A stretch of DNA of 64,000 nucleotides from assembly GCA_001295775.1 (NCBI GenBank), contig LJIA01000010.1, forward strand, positions 149,697 to 213,696, in the 5' to 3' direction. The translations under genes and the position numbers were made by a program. Shown here piece after piece: positions 17,547 to 27,554 of the stretch; within the stretch, counting starts at the first letter, position 1, and each line of letters begins with the position of its first letter. The DNA comes from a beta proteobacterium AAP99 (lineage in GTDB: Bacteria; Pseudomonadota; Gammaproteobacteria; Burkholderiales; Burkholderiaceae_C). The notes beneath the pieces are model-generated. The model saw nothing but the letters and a program-made list of their open reading frames with translations. It ran no database searches and was not told the DNA's origin.

Positions 17547-17856
17547 GCTACTGCGCGGCCCGGATCGCGCACTCCAGTGCTCGGCGTACACGTGTACGCC
17601 TGCGCGCTTCATGCGCGCTACGTTCATCCCGCGCTTTCTTCCGCTGTTCCTTTGGACTGCGATTCGCGCGAAGTTGATCACGGGCTTAGGAGCGCTGACT
17701 CGTCGGTTGGAGAACGCCACACGCTGATTGAACCGGCTGTCAGTCGCTGAATTCGCTACTCGCCGTAGCCGCCGAATAGCTCACTGCACCCCTCGCTGTA
17801 CGCTTGGCGCCCACGCACCGCAGAGTGCGCGCATGTCCGTCATCGAGGGAGTCTGA
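17547..17856. other. 310-bp intergenic region with two dyads
   Basis: No coding sequence is supported here. It contains a perfect 18-nt palindrome, GGCGTACACGTGTACGCC (17583-17600), and immediately after it a GCGCGC-TTCAT-GCGCGC hairpin (17602-17618). Together they could end the CBS transcript or bind a regulator. Neither has a T-run. The rest is unremarkable, ending with GAGGGAG as the ribosome-binding site of the next gene. Confidence 0.5.
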
Positions 17857-19761
17857 ATGTCCACCGAGCACAGCCAGTGGTCGCTGCTGTCGCAGCGTCG
17901 CTTTGCGCCGTTTTTCCTGACGCAGTTCTGCGGCGCGGCCAATGACAACATCTTCAAGTTCGCCTTCACGCTGCTGGTGACGTATCACGCCGCGGAGATC
18001 AATGCGGCCAATCCGGCGCTGGTGGTGAACCTGATCGCAGCGCTGTTCGTGCTGCCCTTCGTGCTGTTTTCGGCCACGAGCGGCCAGCTCAGCGATCGCT
18101 ACGGGGTGACGCAGGTCATGCGTCTTGTGAAGGTCCTTGAAGTGGCCTTCATGCTGATCGGCGCGGTGGGCTTCATCACCAAGAACCTGCCGCTGCTGCT
18201 GGTGACCACCTTTCTGATGGGGCTTCACTCCACGCTGTTCGGCCCGGCCAAGTTCGCGTATCTGCCTCAGCATCTGCGGCCTGATGAGATCGTGGGGGGC
18301 AACGGCTTGGTGGAAATGGGCACCTTTGTGGCCATCCTGCTGGGCACCATGGGGGCGGGCTTCCTGATGAAAAGCGAGCCGGGTGCTGCGGCAACGGGTG
18401 TCACACTGGCCGCTGCAACCACCTTGGTTGTGGCCTTCGTCGGATTGGCTGCCAGCCTGATGATCCCCAAGACCGCAGCGGTCGACGCCGCACTCAAGAT
18501 CAACTGGAACCCGTTTTCGGAGACCTGGCGCAATCTGAAACTGGCGCACAAGGACATCGTGGTCTTTCGCTCGCTCCTGGGCATCAGTTGGCTTTGGTTC
18601 TTCGGGGCGACCTTCCTGACGCAGTTCTCGGTGTTCTCCAAGGATGTGCTGGGCGGCAATGAAGGTGTGGTGACGCTGCTGCTGGCTGTGTTCTCGATCG
18701 GCATCGGGATGGGCAGCGTGCTGTGTGAGCGGCTGTCGGGCCGCATGGTGGAGATCGGGCTGGTGCCCTTCGGCTCGATTGGCATGAGCGTGTTTGCCAT
18801 CGATCTCTACTTCGCCAGCCGCGGCCTGGCCCCTGTGGGGCAGGTGGGTGTGGGCGCGTTTCTGGCGAACTCCGCGCACTGGCGGGTGATCATCGACTTG
18901 TTCCTGCTGTCGATGTTTGCCGGCTTCTATTCCGTGCCGCTCTATGCCCTGATCCAGACTCGCGGCGAGGCCACGCACCGCTCGCGCATCATCGCCGCCA
19001 ACAACATCCTCAATGCACTGTTCATGGTGGTCAGCGCGGGCATGGGCGCGGTGCTGCTGGGCAAGATGGGCTTCACGATCCCGCAGCTCTTCCTGGTGAC
19101 TGGCCTGCTCAATGCGCTGGTGGCGGCCTACATCTTCCTGCTGGTGCCGGAATTCCTGCTCCGCTTCATTGCCTGGATCCTGGTGCACACGATCTACCGC
19201 GTGAAGAAGGAAGACACCGATCGCATTCCGGCCACGGGGGCGGCCCTGCTCACGGCGAATCATGTGAGCTTTGTGGATGCCGTGGTGCTGATGGCGATCA
19301 GCCCGCGGCCGATCCGTTTCGTGATGGACCGCAACATCTTCCGCATCCCATTCCTCTCCTGGTTCTTCCGCACAGCCAAGGCGATTCCGATCTGTTCGGC
19401 CAAGGAGGACCCCGCGGTCTATCAGCGCGCCTTCGATGAGGTCAGCCGCGAGCTGCGCGATGGCGAGCTGGTGCTTATCTTCCCGGAGGGGGCCATCACC
19501 CACGACGGCGAGATGGGCCCGTTCAAGGGCGGGGTGATGAAGATTCTGGAGCGTGACCCCGTACCTGTGGTGCCGATTGCCCTGCGCGGCTTTTGGGGCA
19601 GCTTCTTCTCGCGCAAGGATGGTCCGGCCATGAGCGCTCCGCTGCGTCGCGGCTTCAACACCAAGGTGGGCATTGCGGTCGGCCTGCCTGTGCAACCGGC
19701 AGCCGCGACGCCCGAGGGTCTGCGCGAAAGCACGCTCGCGCTGCGCGGCGACTGGAAGTAG
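17857..19761 (+). CDS. LplT-PlsC fusion: MFS lysophospholipid transporter with 1-acylglycerol-3-phosphate acyltransferase
   Basis: A 634-residue fusion. Residues about 1-430 are a 12-helix MFS transporter of the LplT type, starting FAPFFLTQFCGAANDNIFKF, and residues about 440-634 are a PlsC acyltransferase. The acyltransferase carries NHVSFVD (468-474, the H-x4-D catalytic motif), RFVMDRNIFRIPFL and FPEGAITHDG (542-551). In E. coli, LplT flips lysophosphatidylethanolamine inward and Aas re-acylates it; here the acyltransferase half is fused but no acyl-ACP synthetase domain is present. The predicted role is recycling of lysophospholipids at the inner membrane. The LysE gene starts 8 bp downstream. 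Confidence 0.9.
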   Translation: MSTEHSQWSLLSQRRFAPFFLTQFCGAANDNIFKFAFTLLVTYHAAEINAANPALVVNLIAALFVLPFVLFSATSGQLSDRYGVTQVMRLVKVLEVAFMLIGAVGFITKNLPLLLVTTFLMGLHSTLFGPAKFAYLPQHLRPDEIVGGNGLVEMGTFVAILLGTMGAGFLMKSEPGAAATGVTLAAATTLVVAFVGLAASLMIPKTAAVDAALKINWNPFSETWRNLKLAHKDIVVFRSLLGISWLWFFGATFLTQFSVFSKDVLGGNEGVVTLLLAVFSIGIGMGSVLCERLSGRMVEIGLVPFGSIGMSVFAIDLYFASRGLAPVGQVGVGAFLANSAHWRVIIDLFLLSMFAGFYSVPLYALIQTRGEATHRSRIIAANNILNALFMVVSAGMGAVLLGKMGFTIPQLFLVTGLLNALVAAYIFLLVPEFLLRFIAWILVHTIYRVKKEDTDRIPATGAALLTANHVSFVDAVVLMAISPRPIRFVMDRNIFRIPFLSWFFRTAKAIPICSAKEDPAVYQRAFDEVSRELRDGELVLIFPEGAITHDGEMGPFKGGVMKILERDPVPVVPIALRGFWGSFFSRKDGPAMSAPLRRGFNTKVGIAVGLPVQPAAATPEGLRESTLALRGDWK

Positions 19762-19769
19762 CCCAGCGG

Positions 19770-20366
19770 ATGCTCGCAGACTGGCTGGCGGTCTTTGCCT
19801 TTCTGGCGGCGGGCACGATCACGCCCGGCGCCAACACCGCCGTCTCCACGGTGCTGGGCGTCAATTACGGGGTACGTGGGGCACTGCCGTTCATCCTTGG
19901 GGTGACGCTCGGTTTTGCAGCCGCCTACGCGGTCACAGCGGCCGGCCTCGCCGCGGTGCTGGATGCCCATCCGTCGCTGCGGATCGGATTGCTGCTGGCG
20001 GGCACGGCCTACATGGTGTGGCTGGCCTGGAAGATCGCCAAGACCCGTGTGCTGGTGCAGAAGGAAGCCCACGCGAACATCGGCGTAGGCGCCGGGCTGC
20101 TCAACTGCCTGCTGAACGCCAAGATCTGGATGCTGGCGCTGACCGCCATCGCCCAGACGCCGCACAACACCGTGGCATGGCACGCCGCAGTGCTGGCGGG
20201 CTTCGCATTCAACGGCCTGATCACCAATCTCGTCTGGGCGTGGATTGGTGCGCAGCTGCGCGAGTGGCTTGCCATCGGTGCGCGCCTTGCTTGGTTCAAC
20301 CGGGCGATGGCGCTTGCACTGGTTGCCGTGGCGCTGTGGCTCGCGCTGAAGGGATGGCCGGCATAA
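19770..20366 (+). CDS. LysE/RhtB family amino acid exporter
   Basis: Small inner-membrane exporter of 198 residues with about six hydrophobic helices. Family features are the N-terminal helix followed by TITPGANTA (the LysE TPGP-type motif), the glycine-rich second helix [17 protein letters not shown], and [15 protein letters not shown] (NPK-like position). Members export lysine, homoserine, threonine or other amino acids; the substrate here is not determinable. The ATG at 19770 lies 8 bp after the fusion gene, so the two are probably cotranscribed, and aroC follows 25 bp later. Confidence 0.86.
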   Translation: MLADWLAVFAFLAAGTITPGANTAVSTVLGVNYGVRGALPFILGVTLGFAAAYAVTAAGLAAVLDAHPSLRIGLLLAGTAYMVWLAWKIAKTRVLVQKEAHANIGVGAGLLNCLLNAKIWMLALTAIAQTPHNTVAWHAAVLAGFAFNGLITNLVWAWIGAQLREWLAIGARLAWFNRAMALALVAVALWLALKGWPA

Positions 20367-20391
20367 TGCCCGACGAGGAGATCAGGGTTCC

Positions 20392-21495
20392 ATGTCAGGC
20401 AGCACCTTCGGCAAGCTCTTTGCAGTCACGAACTTCGGCGAGTCGCATGGCCCGGCCATCGGCTGCGTGATCGACGGCTGCCCGCCGGGGCTGGCGCTGT
20501 CCGAGGCGGACATGCAGCCGGATCTGGACCGCCGCAAGCCGGGCACCTCGCGCCACGTCACGCAGCGCCAGGAAGACGACCGCGTGGAGATCCTTTCCGG
20601 TGTCTTCGAAGGCAAGACCACGGGCGCACCGATCTGCCTGCTGATCCGCAATACGGATCAGCGCAGCAAGGACTACGGCAACATCCTCGACACCTTCCGT
20701 CCGGGCCATGCCGACTACACCTACTGGATGAAGTACGGCATCCGCGATCCGCGCGGCGGCGGTCGGTCCTCGGCTCGGCTCACCGCGCCCATGGTCGCGG
20801 CCGGTGCGGTGGCCAAGAAGTGGCTGGCCGAGCACTTCGGCACGCAGATCCGTGGGCGCATGAGTGCGGTGGGTGAACTGGAGGTGGGCTTCGAGGATTG
20901 GGCTCACGTGCCCAACAACCCCTTCTTTGCAGCCGTGGCCGATGTGTCTGCGCTCGAGAGCTACATGGACGCCCTGCGCAAGGCCGGCGACAGCTGCGGC
21001 GCACGCATTCATGTGGAGGCCACCGGTGTGCCGGTTGGCCTGGGTGCGCCGCTGTATGACCGGCTCGATGCTGACATTGCCTACGCAATGATGGGCATCA
21101 ACGCCGTCAAGGGCGTGGAGATCGGTGCGGGCTTTGCCAGCGTCGCGCAGCGCGGCAGCGAGCATGGCGACGAGATGAGCGCCACCGGCTTCGCCAGCAA
21201 CAACGCAGGCGGCGTGCTGGGCGGCATCTCCACCGGCCAGCCGGTCACGGTGAACATCGCCATCAAGCCGACCAGTTCCATCCGCACCCCCAAGGCCAGC
21301 ATCACCCGCAGCGGTGAAGCGACCACGGTGGAAACCTTCGGCCGCCACGACCCCTGCGTGGGCATCCGCGCCACGCCGATTGCCGAAGCCATGCTCGCGC
21401 TCGTGCTGATGGACCACGCGCTGCTGCATCGCGCCCAGTGCGCGGATGTGAAGGTGGGGACGCCGGACATCGCTGCTCGCCAGCAAGACGCATAG
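20392..21495 (+). CDS. aroC: Chorismate synthase
   Basis: Last step of the shikimate pathway: converts 5-enolpyruvylshikimate-3-phosphate to chorismate using reduced FMN. The 367-residue protein is of normal length and has the family signatures [19 protein letters not shown] (residues 16-34), RRKPGTSRH, the [11 protein letters not shown] region and the C-terminal [17 protein letters not shown]. It is fully consistent with a functional enzyme. The start has GAGGAGATCAGGG upstream. Its position after lysE and before an MFS gene is not the classical asd-linked one. Confidence 0.98.
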   Translation: MSGSTFGKLFAVTNFGESHGPAIGCVIDGCPPGLALSEADMQPDLDRRKPGTSRHVTQRQEDDRVEILSGVFEGKTTGAPICLLIRNTDQRSKDYGNILDTFRPGHADYTYWMKYGIRDPRGGGRSSARLTAPMVAAGAVAKKWLAEHFGTQIRGRMSAVGELEVGFEDWAHVPNNPFFAAVADVSALESYMDALRKAGDSCGARIHVEATGVPVGLGAPLYDRLDADIAYAMMGINAVKGVEIGAGFASVAQRGSEHGDEMSATGFASNNAGGVLGGISTGQPVTVNIAIKPTSSIRTPKASITRSGEATTVETFGRHDPCVGIRATPIAEAMLALVLMDHALLHRAQCADVKVGTPDIAARQQDA

Positions 21496-21516
21496 GCGGC
21501 GGGTAGTGTCTGCAGT

Positions 21517-21569
21517 GCCTTTCCGCTTGTCCTATGCGGATCTTCAGCCACTTTGGTCTGAAGATCCGC
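21517..21569 (+). repeat. Short GC-hairpin repeat (TTTCCGCTTGTC family), copy A
   Basis: A 53-base element between aroC and the MFS gene: GCCTTTCCGCTTGTC, three variable bases and a T, then a perfect 12-bp hairpin GCGGATCTTCAG / CTGAAGATCCGC (21536-21547 and 21558-21569) with loop CCACTTTGGT. The fifth base pair of the stem is A-T here and T-A in the copy at 14440, a compensatory change that keeps the stem. Confidence 0.82.
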
Positions 21570-21615
21570 TCCCAGAGCCGATCTCGCTATTCCCGTCCGG
21601 GCTAGAGCATCGCGC

Positions 21616-22791
21616 ATGAGCGTTGCCATGAGCGCTGGTGCGCGCGCGGTCGCGGCCTATCTGTTTGCCTACTTCGCCTATGTGGGGCTGACCAACCCCT
21701 ACATGCCGCTGTACGCCGACCACCTCGGCTACACGGCCGCGCAGATCGGCTACCTCACAGCCGCCATGCAGGCGCTGCGGATCGTGCTGCCCAACATCTG
21801 GGGGCATGTGGCGGACACCACCGGCCGGCCGGAGCGGCTCATGGCCGCCACGGCGCTGACGGCGGCCGTGCTGTTTGCAGGCTTCCTGTTCGTGGAGCAG
21901 TTCTGGGCCTTTTTTGTGGTCATGATGCTCGTGCAGCTCTTCGTGTCTGCCCAGGCGCCGTTGGCCGAGACCCTGGCCGTGGACGCGCTCAAGGGCGACA
22001 TTTCCCTCTACGGCCGGCTGCGCCTGTGGGGCTCGCTGGGCTTCGTGGTGCTGGTGCTGGCCGGCGGGCCCTTCTTCGAGTGGGCCGGCATCGGCTGGTG
22101 GCCGCAGGCGGGGCTGCTTTTGATCGTCATCGTGGTGCTGGCCGCTGTGCGCATCCCCGGCAGCGGGCAAGTGCATGACCATTCGGCGGCGCCCTCGTTC
22201 TGGGGGCAACTGAAGCGGCCCGACGTGGCCTTCTACTTCGCCTCCGCCTTCTTCATGGTGGCTGCGCACTCGGCCATGTACGCCTTCTATTCGCTGTACC
22301 TGGATCGCCATGGCTACAGCAAGGCCATGATCGGCTTCCTGTGGGCGGTGGGCGTGGTCTTCGAGATCGCCGTGTTCTGGACGCAGCGGCGCTGGATCAC
22401 CAACGCGTCCCTCTACGGGCTGCTGCTTGTGAGTCTGGCCGTGGCGGTGCCACGCTTTGCGCTGATTGCCGCCTTCCCGAGTTCATTGCCTTTGCTGCTG
22501 CTGGCCGCCGCGCTGCACGCCATAACCTTTGCCGTGCACCACAGCTGCTGCATCGGCATCCTGCAGCGCTGGTTTGCCGGCGCACTGGCCGCCCGCGGTC
22601 AGGCGACCTACTTCAGTGTGTCCTACGGTGTCGGCGGTACGGTTGGCGCCTTGGCTGCCTCGCGGCTGTGGGAAGGCATCGCGCCCTCGGCCGCGTTCTG
22701 GATGGCCAGCGTGCTCTGTGCGCTGGGGCTGGTGACGGGCTACCTGAGCATGCGTGCGCATCGCCGCTTCGCCGATGAATCGGGCGCCTGA
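21616..22791 (+). CDS. MFS transporter (3-phenylpropionate/nucleoside-H+ symporter-like)
   Basis: Twelve-helix major facilitator permease of 391 residues, inner membrane. The N-terminal half has YLFAYFAYVGLTNPYMPLY and the GYTAAQIGYLTAAMQALRIV stretch with a charged DTTGRPERLM loop between TM2 and TM3. This is the pattern of the MFS_1-like/HcaT (PPP) group. The C-terminal half includes the paired FYSLYLDRHGYSKAMIGFLWAVGV. Substrate is unknown. The ATG at 21616 or the second Met five codons downstream could be the start. It is followed by a short dyad and then leuC. Confidence 0.85.
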   Translation: MSVAMSAGARAVAAYLFAYFAYVGLTNPYMPLYADHLGYTAAQIGYLTAAMQALRIVLPNIWGHVADTTGRPERLMAATALTAAVLFAGFLFVEQFWAFFVVMMLVQLFVSAQAPLAETLAVDALKGDISLYGRLRLWGSLGFVVLVLAGGPFFEWAGIGWWPQAGLLLIVIVVLAAVRIPGSGQVHDHSAAPSFWGQLKRPDVAFYFASAFFMVAAHSAMYAFYSLYLDRHGYSKAMIGFLWAVGVVFEIAVFWTQRRWITNASLYGLLLVSLAVAVPRFALIAAFPSSLPLLLLAAALHAITFAVHHSCCIGILQRWFAGALAARGQATYFSVSYGVGGTVGALAASRLWEGIAPSAAFWMASVLCALGLVTGYLSMRAHRRFADESGA

Positions 22792-22804
22792 CAAGGCTTG
22801 GCCG

Positions 22805-22824
22805 AACTGACGTTTGCGTCAGTT
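22805..22824 (+). promoter_or_regulatory. Dyad in the leuC upstream region
   Basis: AACTGACG-TTTG-CGTCAGTT is a perfect 8-bp inverted repeat 51 bp before leuC and 13 bp after the MFS stop. It has no T-run, so it could be a weak terminator stem or an operator for the leucine genes. Confidence 0.35.
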
Positions 22825-22875
22825 TGGGCTCAGGGTGCTGCTGCATAATCGACCGCTGCACTGCAGCAAAGCACC

Positions 22876-24297
22876 ATGGCCAAGACCCTCTACGACAAGC
22901 TCTGGGACGCGCACCTCGTCCACCAGGAAGACGACGGCACCGCGCTGATCTACATCGACCGCCACCTGGTTCATGAAGTGACCAGCCCGCAGGCCTTCGA
23001 GGGGCTGCGTCAGGCCGGGCGTACGCCTTGGCGCGTATCGAGCATCGTGGCCACGGCAGACCACAACACCCCCACGACCGGCTGGGACAAGGGCCTGGAT
23101 GGCGTGGTCGATCCCGTGAGCCGCGAGCAGATCGTGACGCTGGATGCCAACATCAAACAGTTTGGTGCCGCGGCCTACTTCCCGTTCCTGTCCAGGCAGC
23201 AGGGCATCGTTCACGTGATGGGCCCGGAGCAGGGCGCCACGCTGCCCGGTATGACTGTGGTGTGCGGCGACTCCCACACCTCCACGCACGGCGCCTTCGG
23301 TGCGCTGGCGCACGGCATCGGCACAAGCGAGGTCGAGCACGTCCTCGCGACGCAGTGCCTGCTCGCCAAGAAGGCGAAGAACATGCTCATACGCGTCGAT
23401 GGCAAGCTGGCCCCGGGCGTGTCGGGCAAAGATGTCGTGCTGGCCATCATCGGCAGGATCGGCACGGCCGGCGGCACGGGTTACACCATCGAATTCGCCG
23501 GCAGCGCCATCCGCAGTCTGTCGATGGAAGGGCGCATGACGGTGTGCAACATGGCCATCGAAGCCGGCGCCCGCGCCGGTCTGGTCGCTGTAGACGACAA
23601 GACGATCGAGTACGTGAAGGGCCGCCCCTTTGCGCCCCAAGGCGTGGCCTGGGAGCAGGCGGTGGCGCACTGGCGCAGCCTGCATAGCGACGAGGGCGCA
23701 CACTTCGACAAGATCGTGGACCTGCGTGCCGAGGAGATCCGCCCGCAGGTCACTTGGGGCACTTCGCCCGAGATGGTGGTGGGCATTGACGGCCGCGTGC
23801 CGGACCCGGACCGTGAGAGCGATCCGACCCGGCGCAGCGGCTACGAGCGCGCGCTGACCTACATGGGGCTCGAACCCGACACGCCGATCGACGCCATTCG
23901 CATCGACAAGGTCTTCATCGGCTCCTGCACCAACTCGCGCATCGAAGATCTGCGCGAGGCCGCGGGTGTGGTGCGCAAGCTGGGCAAGCGCGTGGCCGGC
24001 AACGTGAAGCTGGCCATGGTGGTGCCGGGCTCGGGTCTGGTGAAAGCCCAGGCCGAGGCCGAAGGCCTGCACACGGTCTTTCGCAATGCAGGCTTCGAGT
24101 GGCGCGAGCCCGGCTGCTCGATGTGTCTGGCCATGAACGCCGACAAGCTTGAGCCGGGTGAGCGCTGCGCCTCCACGAGCAACCGGAACTTCGAGGGTCG
24201 CCAAGGCGCCGGGGGCCGCACGCATCTGGTCAGCCCGGCCATGGCGGCTGCGGCCGCCATCGAAGGCCGCTTTGTCGATGTCAGCCGGGTGATGTAA
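22876..24297 (+). CDS. leuC: 3-isopropylmalate dehydratase, large subunit
   Basis: With LeuD isomerises 2-isopropylmalate to 3-isopropylmalate in leucine synthesis, using a [4Fe-4S] cluster; 473 residues. The aconitase-family cluster ligands are Cys351 in GSCTNSR and Cys414/Cys417 in GCSMCLAMN. Other signatures are [12 protein letters not shown] at the N-terminus, [29 protein letters not shown] and [11 protein letters not shown]. It is the first gene of a compact leuCDB operon, with leuD starting 2 bp after its stop codon. Confidence 0.98.
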   Translation: MAKTLYDKLWDAHLVHQEDDGTALIYIDRHLVHEVTSPQAFEGLRQAGRTPWRVSSIVATADHNTPTTGWDKGLDGVVDPVSREQIVTLDANIKQFGAAAYFPFLSRQQGIVHVMGPEQGATLPGMTVVCGDSHTSTHGAFGALAHGIGTSEVEHVLATQCLLAKKAKNMLIRVDGKLAPGVSGKDVVLAIIGRIGTAGGTGYTIEFAGSAIRSLSMEGRMTVCNMAIEAGARAGLVAVDDKTIEYVKGRPFAPQGVAWEQAVAHWRSLHSDEGAHFDKIVDLRAEEIRPQVTWGTSPEMVVGIDGRVPDPDRESDPTRRSGYERALTYMGLEPDTPIDAIRIDKVFIGSCTNSRIEDLREAAGVVRKLGKRVAGNVKLAMVVPGSGLVKAQAEAEGLHTVFRNAGFEWREPGCSMCLAMNADKLEPGERCASTSNRNFEGRQGAGGRTHLVSPAMAAAAAIEGRFVDVSRVM

Positions 24298-24299
24298 GC

Positions 24300-24959
24300 A
24301 TGGATAAATTCACCGTACATACCGGGCTGGTGGCACCGCTGGATCGCGCCAATGTCGATACGGACGCCATCATCCCCAAGCAGTTTCTCAAGTCGATCCG
24401 CAAGACCGGCTTCGGCCCCAATCTGTTCGACGAGTGGCGCTACCTGGACCGTGGCGAACCCGGCCGGGATAACAGCAGCCGCCCGCTGAACCCGGACTTC
24501 GTGCTCAATCAGCCGCGCTATCAGGGTGCAAGCGTGCTGCTGGCCCGCAAGAACTTCGGCTGCGGCTCCAGCCGCGAGCACGCCCCCTGGGCCCTGCAGC
24601 AGTACGGCTTTGCCGCGGTGATCGCGCCGAGCTTTGCCGACATCTTCTTCACCAACTGCTACAAGAACGGTCTGCTGCCCATCGTGCTCACCGAGCTTGA
24701 GGTGGATCATCTCTTCAACGAGACGGCGGCATTCAACGGCTACCAGCTCACCGTCGATCTGGCGGAGCAAGTCGTGATCACGCCGGACGGACGCCGCTAT
24801 GCCTTCGAGATCGACGCCTTCCGCAAGTACTGCCTGATCAATGGCTTCGACGATATCGGCCTGACCCTGCGCCATGCCGACAAGATCCGCGCCTTCGAAG
24901 CGCACCGTCTGGCCACGCAACCCTGGCTCGCGCCGACCCAACCGCAAATCATTCGATGA
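24300..24959 (+). CDS. leuD: 3-isopropylmalate dehydratase, small subunit
   Basis: Swivelling small subunit of isopropylmalate isomerase, 219 residues, forming the active enzyme with LeuC. Landmarks are the N-terminal [25 protein letters not shown], the substrate loop [16 protein letters not shown] and [17 protein letters not shown]. It is of normal bacterial length. Its TGA overlaps the leuB ATG (ATGA at 24956-24959), so LeuD and LeuB synthesis are coupled. Confidence 0.98.
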   Translation: MDKFTVHTGLVAPLDRANVDTDAIIPKQFLKSIRKTGFGPNLFDEWRYLDRGEPGRDNSSRPLNPDFVLNQPRYQGASVLLARKNFGCGSSREHAPWALQQYGFAAVIAPSFADIFFTNCYKNGLLPIVLTELEVDHLFNETAAFNGYQLTVDLAEQVVITPDGRRYAFEIDAFRKYCLINGFDDIGLTLRHADKIRAFEAHRLATQPWLAPTQPQIIR

Positions 24960-26059
24960 CGCTCAAGATCGCAGTTCTGCCTGGTGACGGCATCGGCACC
25001 GAAATCGTTACGCAAGCCATCGCGGTACTGGATGCGCTGGGCCTGCCCGTGGAGTACGGCCACGCACCGGTCGGGGGCGCGGCCTACGAGGCGCATGGCC
25101 ACCCGCTGCCGGAATCGACGCTTGAGGTCTGCCGCAAGGCGGACGCCATCCTGTTCGGCGCCGTGGGCGACTGGAAATACGACACGCTGGAGCGCAAGCT
25201 GCGCCCGGAGCAGGCGATTCTGGGGCTGCGCAAGCAGTTCGGACTGTTTGCCAACTTTCGCCCGGCGATCCTCTACCCGGAACTCGCCAACGCGTCTTCG
25301 CTCAAGCCCGAAGTGGTTGCCGGCTTGGACATCCTCATCATCCGCGAACTGACCGGCGACATTTATTTCGGCCAGCCGCGTGGCCGCCGAGCCAGCCCGG
25401 ACGGCGAGTTTGCTGGTGCCCCAGAGGCTTTTGACACCATGCGCTACTCACGCCCGGAAATCGAGCGGATCGCCCATGTGGCCTTCGGCGCCGCCCGCAA
25501 GCGCGGCAAACGCCTGACCAGCGTGGACAAGGCCAATGTCCTGGAGACCTTCCAGTTCTGGAAGGGCATCATGATCGAGGTCTCCGCGCAGTATCCGGAC
25601 GTGATCCTGGACCACATGTATGTCGACAATGCCGCCATGCAGCTGGTCAAGGCGCCCAAGAAGTTCGACGTGATCGTGACCGGCAACATGTTCGGCGACA
25701 TCCTGTCCGACGAGGCCGCCATGCTCACGGGCTCGATCGGCATGCTGCCCAGTGCCTCGCTCAACGCCCGCAACTTCGGCCTGTATGAGCCGAGCCACGG
25801 CTCGGCGCCGGACATCGCTGGCAAGGGTGTGGCCAACCCGCTGGCCACCATCCTGTCGGCGGCTATGATGCTTCGATACACATTCAACCGGCCCGACGCG
25901 GCCGACACGATCGAATCCGCCGTGAAGTCTGTTCTCGCCCAAGGTCTGCGCACCGCAGACATCTTCGAAGCCGGTACCACCAAGGTGGGCACGGCTGAGA
26001 TGGGCGCGGCCGTCGTTTCCGCCGTCAAAGCGGGCAAAACCATTTCGAAAGAGACCTGA
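24956..26059 (+). CDS. leuB: 3-isopropylmalate dehydrogenase
   Basis: NAD-dependent oxidative decarboxylation of 3-isopropylmalate to 2-oxoisocaproate, the last dedicated leucine step before transamination; 367 residues. Signatures include [10 protein letters not shown] (residues 9-18), [38 protein letters not shown], the catalytic Lys-Asp region [13 protein letters not shown] / [11 protein letters not shown], and the NAD-binding [20 protein letters not shown]. It overlaps leuD by 4 nt. A branched hairpin with a T-run separates it from asd. Confidence 0.98.
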   Translation: MTLKIAVLPGDGIGTEIVTQAIAVLDALGLPVEYGHAPVGGAAYEAHGHPLPESTLEVCRKADAILFGAVGDWKYDTLERKLRPEQAILGLRKQFGLFANFRPAILYPELANASSLKPEVVAGLDILIIRELTGDIYFGQPRGRRASPDGEFAGAPEAFDTMRYSRPEIERIAHVAFGAARKRGKRLTSVDKANVLETFQFWKGIMIEVSAQYPDVILDHMYVDNAAMQLVKAPKKFDVIVTGNMFGDILSDEAAMLTGSIGMLPSASLNARNFGLYEPSHGSAPDIAGKGVANPLATILSAAMMLRYTFNRPDAADTIESAVKSVLAQGLRTADIFEAGTTKVGTAEMGAAVVSAVKAGKTISKET

Positions 26060-26081
26060 GACCTCAGGCGGCCCCCTTGTG

Positions 26082-26126
26082 ACTCCTCCATCGAGCCCAC
26101 AAGCGGGCTGCGGGTGGGGGAGTTTT
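26082..26126 (+). terminator. Probable terminator between leuB and asd
   Basis: Outer stem ACTCC/GGAGT encloses an inner AGCCC-ACAAGC-GGGCT hairpin and is followed by TTTT. It would end the leuCDB transcript or reduce read-through into asd. Confidence 0.55.
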
Positions 26127-26159
26127 CATTTGTGGAGCTGATTTGAGAGGAAGGGGTAG

Positions 26160-27287
26160 ATGATGAAGAAGGTAGGGCTGATCGGTTGGCGCGGCATGGT
26201 GGGTTCGGTGCTGATGCAGCGGATGCAGGAAGAGGGCGACTTCGCCCATTTCGAGCCGGTGTTCTTTTCCACGAGCAGCGCCGGCGGCGATGCGCCGAAG
26301 TTTGCGCCGGCCACCACGGTCGAAACGCGGCTTCAGAACGCCTATGACATCGAGGCGCTGAAGAAGCTGGACATCATCATCACCTGCCAGGGCGGCGACT
26401 ACACGACCGAGGTGTTCGAGAAGCTGCGAGCCGCCGGCTGGAGCGGCCACTGGATCGACGCCGCATCGACCCTGCGCATGAAGGATGACGCCGTGATCAT
26501 CCTCGACCCGGTCAACATGGACGTCATCAAGCGCGCCATGGATGCCGGCGGCCGCAACTGGATCGGTGGCAACTGCACCGTGAGCTGCATGCTCATGGGT
26601 CTGGGTGCCCTGTTCAATGCCGGGCTGGTGGAATGGATGACCTCCATGACCTACCAGGCGGCCAGTGGCGGCGGCGCACAGCACATGCGCGAGCTGCTCA
26701 CGCAGTACGGCACGCTGAATGCCGAAGTGAAGAGCCTGCTTGATGACCCAGCGAGCGCGATTCTGGAGATCGACCGCAAGGTCATCGCCAAGCAGCGCAG
26801 CTTCAGCGATGCCGAGAAGGCCAACTTTGGCGTGCCGCTGGGCGGAAGCCTGATTCCCTGGATCGACAAGGATCTGGGTAATGGCATGTCCCGTGAAGAG
26901 TGGAAGGGCGGGGCGGAGACCAACAAGATTCTGGGCCGCACCAGCAACGATCAGATTCCGATCGACGGCCTGTGCGTGCGCATCGGGGCCATGCGCTGCC
27001 ACAGCCAGGCGCTGACGCTCAAGCTCACGCGCGACGTGCCGGTGGACGAAATCGAAGGCATGATCCGCGACAGCAACGCTTGGGCCAAGGTTGTTCCGAA
27101 TACCCGCGAGGCGAGCATCGTCGATCTGACGCCGGTGGCCGTGACCGGCACGCTGACGATTCCAGTTGGTCGTATTCGCAAGCTGGCGATGGGCCCGCAG
27201 TATCTGGGTGCCTTCACCATTGGCGACCAGCTGCTCTGGGGCGCCGCCGAGCCGCTGCGCCGAATGCTGCGTCTGCTGCTGGCATGA
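26160..27287 (+). CDS. asd: Aspartate-semialdehyde dehydrogenase
   Basis: NADPH-dependent reduction of aspartyl phosphate to aspartate semialdehyde, the branch point to lysine/diaminopimelate, threonine and methionine. The 375-residue protein belongs to the gamma/beta-proteobacterial type: [18 protein letters not shown] (dinucleotide fold), [19 protein letters not shown], the catalytic Cys139 in [12 protein letters not shown], and [13 protein letters not shown]. Two adjacent ATG codons (26160 and 26163) follow an AGGAAGGGG ribosome-binding site; either could start the protein. Confidence 0.97.
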   Translation: MMKKVGLIGWRGMVGSVLMQRMQEEGDFAHFEPVFFSTSSAGGDAPKFAPATTVETRLQNAYDIEALKKLDIIITCQGGDYTTEVFEKLRAAGWSGHWIDAASTLRMKDDAVIILDPVNMDVIKRAMDAGGRNWIGGNCTVSCMLMGLGALFNAGLVEWMTSMTYQAASGGGAQHMRELLTQYGTLNAEVKSLLDDPASAILEIDRKVIAKQRSFSDAEKANFGVPLGGSLIPWIDKDLGNGMSREEWKGGAETNKILGRTSNDQIPIDGLCVRIGAMRCHSQALTLKLTRDVPVDEIEGMIRDSNAWAKVVPNTREASIVDLTPVAVTGTLTIPVGRIRKLAMGPQYLGAFTIGDQLLWGAAEPLRRMLRLLLA

Positions 27288-27294
27288 TCTCTTG

Positions 27295-27333
27295 GCCCGA
27301 ACCTGCACGTTCGCCAAACGCGCGGGTTCGGGC
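27295..27333 (+). terminator. Hairpin after asd
   Basis: GCCCGAACC and GGTTCGGGC form a perfect 9-bp stem 7 bp after the asd stop, with a 21-nt loop and only ATTTG after it. It is probably a weak or Rho-assisted terminator. The remaining 170 bp to fimV hold its promoter region, in which no clear -35/-10 pair can be named. Confidence 0.45.
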
Positions 27334-27554
27334 ATTTGCGAACAGTTGACTCGCCGTCAAGCGTTGCCGGTCGGCAACATTTGCTCACACCCCTTCGGTG
27401 TAGGCTCTACAGGTAGTGCAGCATTAAGCAACAGGACACTAGGCAAAGCGTCGAGAAAGTCTTGCGAGACTACTTAAGATTGCCGCCGTAAGTCCTTGAA
27501 GTTATGCTGAAAGTCCAGAAGAACGACATCCCGGGGTGGGTTGTGGCATCACAC

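Noticed and set aside
17740..19695. Long open frame on the minus strand opposite the LplT-PlsC gene
   Set aside because: It mirrors the plus-strand gene codon by codon; its product is His/Gln/Arg-rich with no motif, a usual artefact of high-GC third positions.
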